Shown here: piece after piece, positions 1 through 7,305 of the stretch
How the letters are laid out: the number at the start of each line of letters is the position of its first letter
How positions within the stretch are numbered: the first letter of the stretch is position 1
Origin: CAZTPH01 sp031552655
GTDB lineage: Bacteria; Pseudomonadota; Gammaproteobacteria; UBA9339
Direction: 5' to 3'
Length of the DNA stretch: 16,573 nucleotides
Assembly: GCA_031552655.1 (NCBI GenBank)
Contig: JAVBML010000045.1
Location: 1 to 16,573 of the forward strand
Program-made: the position numbers and the translations under genes
The notes under the pieces: generated by a model
What the model was told of the DNA's origin: nothing
Databases searched by the model: none
What the model saw: only the letters and a program-made list of their open reading frames with translations

Positions 1-86
1 AAAATCTATACTAAGCGTTAAGTCATAGTAGCGTATTCCAGCTGCGGGACGGCCGAGGCCAATTAACTTGCTGCGTTAAGACGAGT

Positions 87-115
87 ACGTTTAGGGGTCA
101 CGATGGCCTAAACGT
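87..115. repeat. Perfect inverted repeat with 9-bp arms near the left edge
   Basis: ACGTTTAGG (87-95) and CCTAAACGT (107-115) are exactly complementary around an 11-base loop. It lies just beyond the stop of the 192-residue gene and could end that transcript or one arriving from the left. No T-tract follows on either strand. The rest of 1-123 holds no open frame or RNA gene that I can support. Confidence 0.4.
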
Positions 116-123
116 TTCACGAG

Positions 124-702
124 TTAGCGGCACTCCTGTAAAATATTTTCTAGGTAGAGCTGAGCATCCTGGCCGCGGAAACCCATTTCCGGCATCTGAA
201 TATATACAGTTTCGACGTTATCAAATTCGGTTTTTTTATGTCCTTTGGTTGTTTTATCTTCGGCAAACCAGAGAACGCTGAGTGGAGCTCCCACATTGCC
301 CATCTTTTTTTTAACTCTAAGATCTCCTAGGTCAACGAGAGTAGGTTTTTTCTCATCAAGTAGTTTATCAATTTTGAATAGAAAGGGATTGATTTCTCCC
401 ACATCGCCCTTATAGCGCCTTCTCCGCGGGCTACCATTGCCGTTTGGGACAGGATCATTTCTATTATCCTTGGCGTATTCATAGTAAGTGTGGCCTATTC
501 CTAATATATTACCTTTAACTATCTGCTGGGGTGGTGGTTGCTTCGCAACGGATACCTCTAGGAATTCATCACTTTGAAAAACACAGGATCCGCGGCCAAT
601 TACTAGATAGTTTTTTATGCTTTCATCCTTTGCTCGCAGAGCACTGGAAACTTCCTCGGGCATTACTCCAATAATAATACGTAATTTTTTTGGTGGGGAC
701 AT
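124..702 (-). CDS. Unrecognised 192-residue protein, distal gene of a small-gene cluster
   Basis: I do not recognise this protein. It starts at ATG 702 with a strong Shine-Dalgarno (GGAGG, 6 bases before the ATG), so it is very probably translated. The product is soluble-looking: no signal peptide and no membrane segment. The N-terminus is hydrophobic-basic (residues 5-14), a proline/glutamine stretch (PPPQQ) lies near 56-60, and a polar linker with a run of four arginines sits near residues 93-96. The C-terminal half is rich in Lys and Glu. It lies 44 bases after the 90-residue gene on the same strand, so the two are likely co-transcribed. It may be related to the double-glycine-leader gene further upstream, but nothing in the sequence assigns it an immunity, modification or effector role. 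No catalytic motif is obvious. Confidence 0.75.
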   Translation of the reverse strand: MSPPKKLRIIIGVMPEEVSSALRAKDESIKNYLVIGRGSCVFQSDEFLEVSVAKQPPPQQIVKGNILGIGHTYYEYAKDNRNDPVPNGNGSPRRRRYKGDVGEINPFLFKIDKLLDEKKPTLVDLGDLRVKKKMGNVGAPLSVLWFAEDKTTKGHKKTEFDNVETVYIQMPEMGFRGQDAQLYLENILQECR

Positions 703-746
703 TATTACCTCCGTTTAATAAATTTTTCCTGGGGTTAAGAAATATT

Positions 747-1019
747 CTAGTTAGTACCCTTGGTAAATTCCGCGATCCGTTGATTGATGATTTGCAGTCG
801 GCTATTTATTTCTCTAGCGCGCTGAAGAGCTTCATCTATGCTGCTATCCATATCCCGGGTCCACATGCGACGTTCATCTTTATATGCGCGATCACTGGTG
901 TCAATTAGGTCGCATAGTTTTTCATTGGCTTGCACCAGCAGGTCTAGGTAATTTTTTTGGTAGGCACTACATTCCGCTAAGGTTAATTGATTAAGATTAC
1001 TGGGTAATTCTGGTATCAT
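747..1019 (-). CDS. Small helical, coiled-coil-like protein (90 residues), function unknown
   Basis: The gene starts at ATG 1019 behind a good Shine-Dalgarno (AGGAG). The product is 90 residues, charged and almost entirely helix-forming. Heptad-like spacing of Leu/Ile is visible in residues 11-40 and again in 64-86, with a polar, Asp/Arg-rich middle (TSDRAYKDERRMWTRD). There is no signal peptide, no cysteine pair and no membrane segment. Small acidic-basic helical proteins of this size can be chaperones, adaptors or anti-toxins, but I see no motif that picks one. It is followed 44 bases later by the 192-residue gene on the same strand, which suggests a two-gene transcript. A TATAAT sits upstream at 1061-1066. 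Confidence 0.75.
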   Translation of the reverse strand: MIPELPSNLNQLTLAECSAYQKNYLDLLVQANEKLCDLIDTSDRAYKDERRMWTRDMDSSIDEALQRAREINSRLQIINQRIAEFTKGTN

Positions 1020-1060
1020 ATCCTATTCTCCTTCCTGAAAATATTTTTCCACCACACTAT

Positions 1061-1066
1061 ATTATA
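1061..1066 (-). promoter_or_regulatory. Candidate -10 box for the 90- and 192-residue gene pair
   Basis: On the minus strand this reads TATAAT, a perfect sigma-70 -10 box, 41 bases before the ATG at 1019 and upstream of its ribosome-binding site. No convincing -35 hexamer lies 16-18 bases further upstream, and the region is AT-rich, so a chance match is possible. Confidence 0.35.
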
Positions 1067-1162
1067 ATATTACTACAGTCTCTATATGAAATCCAGAATA
1101 ATTAGGGCATTAATTTTGAGGGATAAAAAATAACTACTTGCAAATTAAAGCTGTATATCTTC

Positions 1163-1186
1163 CCCCGATAAAAATTTCTATCGGGG
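1163..1186 (-). terminator. Perfect hairpin (8-bp arms) downstream of the double-glycine-leader gene
   Basis: Positions 1163-1170 (CCCCGATA) and 1179-1186 (TATCGGGG) are perfectly complementary around an 8-base loop. The hairpin lies about 30 bases beyond the stop of the 86-residue gene and before the 90-residue gene. Neither strand has a clear T-tract directly after it, so it may be a factor-dependent terminator, an mRNA 3'-end stabiliser or an attenuating stem that separates expression of the peptide from its downstream neighbours. Confidence 0.4.
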
Positions 1187-1216
1187 TCTCCATGATTTTA
1201 GAAATGTGATTGAAAA

Positions 1217-1477
1217 CTAAAATTCAAGATGAGAGGGGTTACCTATGAATAATGATGGTTTTATCACTAATTTCTTACCATGGCAGGGTTTTGTGCGGCT
1301 TTTTTCTGGTCCACTACCACCCATTTGCGCCATGGTAAAATTTTCATCATTTAGTGTACGGCATTGTGTTGCTTTGCAGCTTATCTCGCTATCTAAAATA
1401 AATGTACCATAATTGCCACCACACCAGTAACAGCCACCATTGACATTACTAATATCTTTTTTAGTTAAGTGAATCAT
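1217..1477 (-). CDS. Double-glycine-leader, Cys-rich candidate bacteriocin/RiPP-like precursor (86 residues)
   Basis: The first 15 residues (MIHLTKKDISNVNGG) fit the double-glycine leader consensus position for position: Leu at -12, Thr for Ser at -11, Asp for Glu at -8, Ile for Leu at -7, Val for Ile at -4, Gly-Gly at -2/-1. In known systems such leaders are cut after Gly-Gly by the C39 peptidase domain of a dedicated ABC exporter. Cleavage here would release a 71-residue peptide starting with CYWCGG, with five cysteines (precursor residues 16, 19, 34, 39, 65), a Gly-rich N-terminus, an MGGSG segment and a basic, hydrophobic C-terminus. The gene starts at ATG 1477 with GGAG six bases upstream. 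It lies 120 bases after mrdA on the same strand. No C39 exporter, immunity gene or modification enzyme is recognisable in the window. The leader is seen; bacteriocin activity is inferred. Other secreted double-glycine peptides, for example signalling ones, are possible. Confidence 0.75.
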   Translation of the reverse strand: MIHLTKKDISNVNGGCYWCGGNYGTFILDSEISCKATQCRTLNDENFTMAQMGGSGPEKSRTKPCHGKKLVIKPSLFIGNPSHLEF

Positions 1478-1516
1478 TATTTACTCCGAAATTATATAGA
1501 ATTAATTATCAAATAA

Positions 1517-1533
1517 AGCATTTATGTAATGCT
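1517..1533 (-). terminator. Weak hairpin after mrdA
   Basis: A 6-bp inverted repeat (AGCATT / AATGCT, 5-base loop) lies 65 bases beyond the mrdA stop. On the minus strand it is followed by TTATTTGATAATT, a broken T-tract. It could end the parC-to-mrdA transcript, but the stem is short. Confidence 0.3.
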
Positions 1534-1597
1534 CGGGATAGGTTATAGATAGGGATACTTAAAATATACTTAGCTGGGAGGAGTAATTAATTAAGAT

Positions 1598-3436
1598 TTA
1601 ATTAGCAACGGCTAATTTTCTTGGGGAATAATTAAAAAAGTGATCGAGAATCTTTCGCGTGGCTCTAACGGCAAGGTTACTATTTTCCGTGATAACTGCT
1701 ACAACTATTTGGGGATCATCGATGGGGGCAAAGGCGATAAATAGATTATGGTTTAGCAGGTGCTTAGGAGTATCTTGTCTATTTTTAGTTTGGCTACGGT
1801 AGAGTTGCGCTTCTCCTGTTTTTCCCGCTACGCTATATGGTAAATTCTGAGCGTCGAATCTATGGTAGGCAGTACCCTGGGGATTGGTAATTACCTCCCC
1901 CATGGCACCGATGACTAGATTCCATATTTTGGGATCCTTGAGCTCAATGGTTGCCAGGGCTGTGGGTTTAGTTTCCTCCACGGTTCCATCGGGGCTTTGC
2001 GTTGATTTCAGCAGGTGTGGTTTAAATCTTTTTCCTCGTAGAGCAATGGCTGCGGTGCCCTGGGCTAGTTGCAAGGGTGTGGTGGCCATGGATCCCTGGC
2101 CAATGGCTGAAATAACGGTATCACCGGTGTACCACCGCCTACCTAGATGCTGCATTTTCCACCGCGGGGAGGCAACAATGCCCGGTGCCTCTTCGGGCAG
2201 GTCTATTTGGGTTTTGCTGCCAAAGCCGAATTTTTCCAAAACGTTAGTAATATTGCCTATGCCGAGTTTAGTTGCCAGGATATAGAAAAAAATATCACAG
2301 GAAACCATAATTGCTTTTGCTAGATTTACAACGCCATGGCCACTGCTTTTCCAATCATGGTAAATGTGGGTGCTATTTTCCAATTTAAACCACCCGGGAT
2401 CCTGGATTTTAAAATTTGCATCGATGGTTTGGCTATCCAGGGCTTGGATAGCGAGAAAGGGCTTAATGGTGGAAGCAAAGGGAAATTGTCCCTTGGTGGC
2501 TCTATTGTACAGGGGTTTCCGGGGGGAGTTTTGAATGCCATTAAATGTGGTACTATCTATGCCCTGGGCAAATAGATTGGGATTATAGCTGGGATTGCTG
2601 ACTAGAACTAAAATCTCTCCATTGCGAGGATCGAGAGCGACGGCAGCTCCCTTTTCTTCACCGAATGCTCTTTTGGCTATTCTTTGCAGGTTGCTATCTA
2701 TGGTTAAATGAATGGTGCTGCCGGGAACGGGGTGTATAATTTTTATGGGACGTACAATTTTTCCCGTGGCACCGATTTCCACAACCTTATACCCGATTTT
2801 ACCATGGAGTAGGGATTCGTAATATTTTTCAATGCCAACCTTACCGAGGAAATCGTTGCGGGTATAGTTATTGGCGTCAATATTTTTCAGGTCATCTTGA
2901 TTTGCTTTTCCGACGTAACCTACAACGTGGGCAAGGTCTTCACCCAGGGGGTAGTGACGATACATGGCGGTATCTATGGTTACTCCGACAAATTTGTATT
3001 TATTGATGTAGAATTTGGCAACTTCTTCGGGCGTGAGTTTTTGTTTGAGAGGAATATGTTCTAGGTGGCGGTGATTTTTAAGATGTTTGTAAAACTGCTT
3101 TAGATCCCGGGGTGTAATATCTATGATTTTTTTTAATTCTCCAATGGTATCGTCCATATTTTTTATATGTTCCATTATGATATTTAGGGTGAAGGCTGGT
3201 ATGTTCTCTGCCACTAATACACCATTTCTATCGTAGATTAGTCCTCGGTTGGGTACTATGGCTATGTAATCCAGTTGATTATCCGTGGCTAATTTTGCAA
3301 AGCGACCGTAATTCCATATTTGAAGATTAAATAATCTGAAAATAATTACGCCCAGGAGAATACCCATGGTAATGGCTGCTACCGCTATCCTTTTTTTAAA
3401 TTGTCTAGTTTCTTTGGAGTAGTTTTTAAGTCTCAT
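1598..3436 (-). CDS. mrdA: Penicillin-binding protein 2, peptidoglycan D,D-transpeptidase of the elongasome
   Basis: This is a class B PBP of 612 residues (E. coli PBP2 has 633). It cross-links peptidoglycan during lateral wall growth, normally with RodA and MreBCD at the inner membrane. A single N-terminal membrane anchor spans about residues 16-36. The dimerisation/pedestal domain follows, with the conserved NRGLIYDRNG segment at 63-72. The transpeptidase domain carries all three catalytic motifs: STIK at 322-325 (nucleophile Ser322), SCD at 379-381 (the SxN equivalent; SSD in E. coli PBP2) and KTG at 539-541. The ATG at 3436 is only 6 bases after the rlmH stop with no clear ribosome-binding site, which suggests translational coupling to rlmH. 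The usual next gene, mrdB/rodA, does not follow; an unrelated small peptide gene does. Confidence 0.96.
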   Translation of the reverse strand: MRLKNYSKETRQFKKRIAVAAITMGILLGVIIFRLFNLQIWNYGRFAKLATDNQLDYIAIVPNRGLIYDRNGVLVAENIPAFTLNIIMEHIKNMDDTIGELKKIIDITPRDLKQFYKHLKNHRHLEHIPLKQKLTPEEVAKFYINKYKFVGVTIDTAMYRHYPLGEDLAHVVGYVGKANQDDLKNIDANNYTRNDFLGKVGIEKYYESLLHGKIGYKVVEIGATGKIVRPIKIIHPVPGSTIHLTIDSNLQRIAKRAFGEEKGAAVALDPRNGEILVLVSNPSYNPNLFAQGIDSTTFNGIQNSPRKPLYNRATKGQFPFASTIKPFLAIQALDSQTIDANFKIQDPGWFKLENSTHIYHDWKSSGHGVVNLAKAIMVSCDIFFYILATKLGIGNITNVLEKFGFGSKTQIDLPEEAPGIVASPRWKMQHLGRRWYTGDTVISAIGQGSMATTPLQLAQGTAAIALRGKRFKPHLLKSTQSPDGTVEETKPTALATIELKDPKIWNLVIGAMGEVITNPQGTAYHRFDAQNLPYSVAGKTGEAQLYRSQTKNRQDTPKHLLNHNLFIAFAPIDDPQIVVAVITENSNLAVRATRKILDHFFNYSPRKLAVAN

Positions 3437-3442
3437 GGAAAA

Positions 3443-3910
3443 TCAGCTTCTGTGGTAGGGGTGTTCCCTGATTATGGTCCAAGCGCGATAGATTTGTTCA
3501 ACAATGAGGGTTCTTACCATTTGATGAGGTAGCGTTAATTTTGATAGGGACCATACTGGAAAAAGAGACTTTATTAGTTTCTTGTCCAGACCATTGGCTC
3601 CACCAATGAGCAGGCTAATGTCCTGATTTTCTCCATGCCACTGGGAAATTTTTTGTGCTAGTTCCATGGTGTTAAATTCTTTTCCTTCCTCATCCAATGC
3701 TATGACTAGACTATTTTTAGGCACCGCAGCCAATAGTTTTTCGGTTTCGATTTTTGCAATTTTTTCACGGTTAATGCTAGAGGATCTTAGGTAGGGATTA
3801 ATTTCTATGAGATCAATGGAGCAAGTTTTGGGCATACGTTTAACATATTCAGCGGTTAGGGATTGCCAGGTTGTTTCACCTTTGCCTAGGGCTACTATGT
3901 TAATTCTAAT
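3443..3910 (-). CDS. rlmH: 23S rRNA (pseudouridine1915-N3)-methyltransferase
   Basis: SPOUT-family methyltransferase that methylates pseudouridine 1915 in helix 69 of 23S rRNA on assembled 70S ribosomes, using S-adenosylmethionine. The trefoil-knot cofactor site shows as LLIGGANGLD (around residues 101-110), followed by LSKLTLPH and the conserved C-terminal EHPYHRS end. I place the start at ATT 3910. Its A is shared with the rsfS stop (TAATT), GGAG lies 8 bases upstream, the product begins IRINIVALGKG as family members do, and the length becomes 155 residues, the same as E. coli RlmH. The only in-frame ATG, at 3952, would add 14 atypical residues and a 43-base overlap with rsfS. Start confidence is moderate; family assignment is firm. 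It lies between rsfS and mrdA in the conserved operon. Confidence 0.95.
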   Translation of the reverse strand: MRINIVALGKGETTWQSLTAEYVKRMPKTCSIDLIEINPYLRSSSINREKIAKIETEKLLAAVPKNSLVIALDEEGKEFNTMELAQKISQWHGENQDISLLIGGANGLDKKLIKSLFPVWSLSKLTLPHQMVRTLIVEQIYRAWTIIREHPYHRS

Positions 3911-4269
3911 TATTGTTTCTCCCGGATAGTTTTCACTTTTTCCGTGCCCCATAGTTTTTCCAGAGCATAAAATTGGCGTACCGTTGCTAACATAATGTGG
4001 AGTATGACACTACCGAAATCGACTAATATCCATTCTCCCTGGGAGTCCGCTTCGGTACCCAGGGCCTTAATTTTACTGGCCACCAATGCCGCGCGACAGT
4101 GCTCAGCTAGCGCTTTACCGTGGGCCGTCGAATTAGCCGTGGCAATGATCATGTAATCCGCCAGGGAAGTTAACTTTTTAACGTTCAAAGCCTCTATTTC
4201 CATAGCCTGGTGCTCCCTAAGAACTTTGACTATGGAGTTTTTAATTTTAGCTGCTGTTACCTGTTGCAT
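3910..4269 (-). CDS. rsfS: Ribosomal silencing factor RsfS (Iojap family)
   Basis: 119-residue member of the Iojap/RsfS family, which binds uL14 on the 50S subunit and blocks subunit joining, lowering translation in stationary phase or starvation. The conserved core is visible: a central strand-turn segment ending in LADYMIIATANSTAHGKAL (residues 36-54), the KALGTEADSQGEWILVDFG segment (about 68-86) and the closing FYALEKLWG (about 100-108). The ATG at 4269 has no strong Shine-Dalgarno. It follows nadD by 89 bases; I see no terminator in that gap, so it is likely read from the parC promoter or a weak internal one. Its stop codon overlaps the proposed rlmH start by one base. Confidence 0.95.
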   Translation of the reverse strand: MQQVTAAKIKNSIVKVLREHQAMEIEALNVKKLTSLADYMIIATANSTAHGKALAEHCRAALVASKIKALGTEADSQGEWILVDFGSVILHIMLATVRQFYALEKLWGTEKVKTIREKQ

Positions 4270-4358
4270 AGATTTTTTCGTAGTCTAATTTATACTTACT
4301 TTCCAATATACTGTGAATGTAACCATTGATTTGATCTTTTGTCCACAGGGAGGGTTCG

Positions 4359-5021
4359 CTAATCTTTATATAGATGATGATGGTGTATATAGTGCGCCAC
4401 TGCCTGGGGTACTAAGTGATCGAATGCTTGACCTCGTTTGGCTAGGGTTCTAATAGTTGTGGAGGCAATGGGAAGGGGGTCCATGGCTAGGAGATAAATG
4501 CTCCCATTCACTAAGTTGTGAACTGTATTAGATCTGTGCCGTTTCAGTAATTCCATTGCTGTGGAGCTAAAGTTTTCTTCTCGGGAGGAGCGACTAATAA
4601 CAATGATAGCCGTAAGTTTAAGTATTTCCTGCCACCGGTGCCAGAAGGTAAAACTATTAAATGCATCGCTTCCCAGAAGTAAAATTTTTTGTTCATTGCT
4701 GTCGTGGTTAAAGTGCAATAGCGTATTAATAGTTAAGGAGATGCGGCGCTGTTCCAATTCGAAACTATCTACCTTTAGATATGGTATGGTGTCAATGACC
4801 AATTGGATCATACGTAGGCGATGCTGGGCATTGGCTTGGGAAGCAGATTTAAAGGGTGATTGGTAGCAAGGAACAAAGGTAATGGTGGGCATATTACATT
4901 GCTGGTGTACTCTAGCTGCCACTTGGAGATGGCCGCGGTGAATGGGGTCAAAGGTGCCGCCGAAGATTACCAAGGGAGTTTTTAAGCAAGCACTAGGGGG
5001 TATCTTTGGTTGCAATGGCAA
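4359..5021 (-). CDS. nadD: Nicotinate-mononucleotide adenylyltransferase
   Basis: Catalyses NaMN + ATP to deamido-NAD + PPi in NAD synthesis. The nucleotidyltransferase signature GGTFDPIHRGH is at residues 21-31, the LLGSDAF segment at 115-121 and the C-terminal ATP-binding ASTTIR motif at 186-191. The likely start is TTG 5021, inside the last codons of parC: AGGAG stands 6 bases before it, and no ATG lies upstream of the signature. It overlaps parC by 29 bases. A shorter TTG start at 4973 is possible but has no ribosome-binding site. The 20-residue stretch before the signature is longer than usual (about 9 in E. coli). In E. coli nadD follows holA; here parC takes that place. Confidence 0.95.
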   Translation of the reverse strand: MPLQPKIPPSACLKTPLVIFGGTFDPIHRGHLQVAARVHQQCNMPTITFVPCYQSPFKSASQANAQHRLRMIQLVIDTIPYLKVDSFELEQRRISLTINTLLHFNHDSNEQKILLLGSDAFNSFTFWHRWQEILKLTAIIVISRSSREENFSSTAMELLKRHRSNTVHNLVNGSIYLLAMDPLPIASTTIRTLAKRGQAFDHLVPQAVAHYIHHHHLYKD

Positions 5022-7263
5022 TGATCTCTCCTACATTTGGCAATAGTTTTTTACCTCTTCTTCCCCGGGCACCATGGTAGTCAGCTAATTGGGAAAAATG
5101 AAATTTGAGGGTACGTTTTTTCGATCGAATGGTAATTTTGCTGTTTTCATGGAGGACTGCAATGGCAACGAGGTACTCTTCCCGGGAATTCAGCAAATTT
5201 TTTGGTATCTCCATAATTTTATTGCCCTTGCCCTGGGTTAGTTGCGGTAGTGATGCCAAGGGAAAGAGCAAAATTCTTCCTTGGTTGGTACCAGCAATGA
5301 GATAGTGGTTTTCCATGGCGGGTATTATCTGAGGGGCTAGGACCTGGGCGTTTTTAGATAGATTTAACTTTGCCTTACCGCTGCGATTTTTACTATAAAG
5401 GTTCTCTAGCTTAGTAATGAAGCCATAACCTGCGTCGGATGCTAGAAGTAACAGCTGATCGGCATTACCAAGTACCATGCCGACGATGGTTGCATTGGGA
5501 GGGAGGTGAATTTTACTGGTGATTGGCTCTCCCTGGCCTTTGGTCGAAGGTAGAGTGTGAATAGCCAGGGAATAGCTTCTCCCCGTGGAATCTAGTAGAA
5601 CCAGTGGTTGGTTACTGTAGCCCTTTGCCATCTGCCTAAAGGCATCTCCCGTTTTATAGTTTAGAGCCAGGGGGTCAATGCTCTGTCCCCGGGCTACTCT
5701 AATCCAGCCTTGCTGAGATAGAATTACGATTACGGGTTCCGTTGGTAGTAGAACTTTAGTCTCCAGGGGTTTAGCGTCTTTTCGCAGCACAAGTTTTGAG
5801 TTTCTTTCATCACCATATCTTTTGATATCTTCTCTAAGTTCCGACTTTATTAGCTCCCTAAGGTGCTTTGGCGAAGCTAGTGCATGATCCAAGGTGCGTT
5901 GCTGCTCAATTAAGGTAGCTTGCTCCCGGGTAATGGTGCTTTCCTCTAGCTTGGCTAGATGTCTTAGCTTAAGTTCTAAAATTGCTTCGGCCTGTTTTTC
6001 GGAGATATTAAAGGTATTTATAAGTACATTTCGAGGATGATCTTCGTTGCGTACTATGGCAATGACTGCATCGAGATTGAGGTAAGCTACCATTAAGCCC
6101 TCAAGGACGTGTAATCTAGTGACTAGAGTATCCAAGGCATGCTTAATTCTATTGGTTACCGTTTGGATGCGATATAGCAACCATTCATTTAGGATGGAAA
6201 CCAGGGGTTTTACCTGGGGTTTACCGTCCATGCCAATTACATTTAAGTTTATGCGGTAGGAATTTTCTAGGCTAGTGGTGGCACATAGGTGGGCCATGAG
6301 CGCTTCCATATCTGTCCGAATGGAGCGAGTTACTAAAATAATTCTTGTGGGATTTTCATGATTCGATTCGTCACGGATATCTGCCACCATGGGTAATTTT
6401 TTTGCACGCATCTGTGCCGCTATTTGTTCCTGAATTTTAGCTCCGGATATTTGGTAGGGTAGCGCTGTGATGATTATTTCATTTTTCCGTTGCACGTAGG
6501 TAGCACGCATTTTAATCATACCACTACCTGTGCGGTAGGCTTCGATAATATCATCCCGAGGGGTAATGATTTCTGCCTGCGTTGGGAAGTCCGGGGCTTG
6601 AATATATTTGGTTATCTCATCGAGGGTGGCATCGGGATTATCGAGAAGATGAATGCAGGCAGTGGTTACCTCTGCTAAATTATGGGGTGGAATATCCGTT
6701 GCCATGCCCACGGCAATACCCGATGTGCCATTGAGTAGTACATTGGGCAATCGGGCAGGTAGTAATTGAGGTTCCTGAAGCGTGCTATCAAAATTGGGGA
6801 CCCAGGTCACAGTTTTTTGCTCCAATTCTTCCAGTAGTATTTGAGCGTAGCGGGAGAGACGTGCTTCAGTATAGCGCATGGCAGCAAAGGACTTGGGATC
6901 ATCCATGGAGCCCCAATTTCCTTGACCCTCTACCAGGGGATACCTATAGGAGAATGGCTGCGCCATGAGTACCATGGCTTCGTAGCAGGCAGAGTCTCCA
7001 TGAGGATGATATTTTCCTAGGACATCACCTACGGTGCGGGTGGATTTTTTAAATTTAGCATTATTTTTTAAACCTAATTCCGACATGGCATAGACAATGC
7101 GACGTTGCACCGGTTTGAGACCATCGCCAATGTGTGGCAGAGCCCTATCGAGGATAACGTACATGGAGTAATCCAAATAGGCTTTTTCCGCAAAAATTCG
7201 CAGAGGTTGGTTTTCATTGCTATCATCTGATGATGGCAGTGGCTTTGCTTTACTTTTTTTCAT
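4993..7263 (-). CDS. parC: DNA topoisomerase IV subunit A
   Basis: Breakage-reunion subunit of topoisomerase IV, which decatenates daughter chromosomes and relaxes DNA together with ParE (not in this window). Counting from ATG 7263 the protein has 756 residues, close to E. coli ParC (752). The winged-helix region holds KYHPHGDSACYEAMV, with the quinolone-determining Ser91 and Glu95 (E. coli Ser80 and Glu84) in wild-type form. The catalytic tyrosine is Tyr131 in AAMRYTEARLS. The C-terminal third is the degenerate beta-pinwheel of ParC rather than GyrA; I see no GyrA box. A TTG at 7281 would add six residues; neither start has a good Shine-Dalgarno, and I prefer the ATG. It heads the nadD-rsfS-rlmH-mrdA transcript. 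Confidence 0.96.
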   Translation of the reverse strand: MKKSKAKPLPSSDDSNENQPLRIFAEKAYLDYSMYVILDRALPHIGDGLKPVQRRIVYAMSELGLKNNAKFKKSTRTVGDVLGKYHPHGDSACYEAMVLMAQPFSYRYPLVEGQGNWGSMDDPKSFAAMRYTEARLSRYAQILLEELEQKTVTWVPNFDSTLQEPQLLPARLPNVLLNGTSGIAVGMATDIPPHNLAEVTTACIHLLDNPDATLDEITKYIQAPDFPTQAEIITPRDDIIEAYRTGSGMIKMRATYVQRKNEIIITALPYQISGAKIQEQIAAQMRAKKLPMVADIRDESNHENPTRIILVTRSIRTDMEALMAHLCATTSLENSYRINLNVIGMDGKPQVKPLVSILNEWLLYRIQTVTNRIKHALDTLVTRLHVLEGLMVAYLNLDAVIAIVRNEDHPRNVLINTFNISEKQAEAILELKLRHLAKLEESTITREQATLIEQQRTLDHALASPKHLRELIKSELREDIKRYGDERNSKLVLRKDAKPLETKVLLPTEPVIVILSQQGWIRVARGQSIDPLALNYKTGDAFRQMAKGYSNQPLVLLDSTGRSYSLAIHTLPSTKGQGEPITSKIHLPPNATIVGMVLGNADQLLLLASDAGYGFITKLENLYSKNRSGKAKLNLSKNAQVLAPQIIPAMENHYLIAGTNQGRILLFPLASLPQLTQGKGNKIMEIPKNLLNSREEYLVAIAVLHENSKITIRSKKRTLKFHFSQLADYHGARGRRGKKLLPNVGEIIAIATKDTP

Positions 7264-7305
7264 GTCTGTTTTTAGGAACAACTAAATAGAAGAGCGTCGG
7301 GATTA

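Noticed and set aside
1..123. Short direct copies of GCGTTAAG and a GGCCGAGGCC palindrome
   Set aside because: They are too short and too few to call a repeat array, attachment site or origin.
690..908. Plus-strand open frame across the end of the 90-residue gene
   Set aside because: It is antisense to a gene with a strong ribosome-binding site and has no recognisable protein or start signal.
1491..1496. TATAAT (minus strand) just before the double-glycine peptide gene
   Set aside because: Transcription would begin inside the ribosome-binding site, and there is no fitting -35, so it is probably chance in AT-rich sequence.
1884..2575. Open frames on both strands within mrdA
   Set aside because: They are frame shadows of the PBP2 transpeptidase domain, whose reading frame is continuous with intact motifs.
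3911..3952. ATG 3952 as the rlmH start
   Set aside because: It adds 14 residues unlike any RlmH N-terminus and a 43-base overlap; the ATT at 3910 gives the family length.
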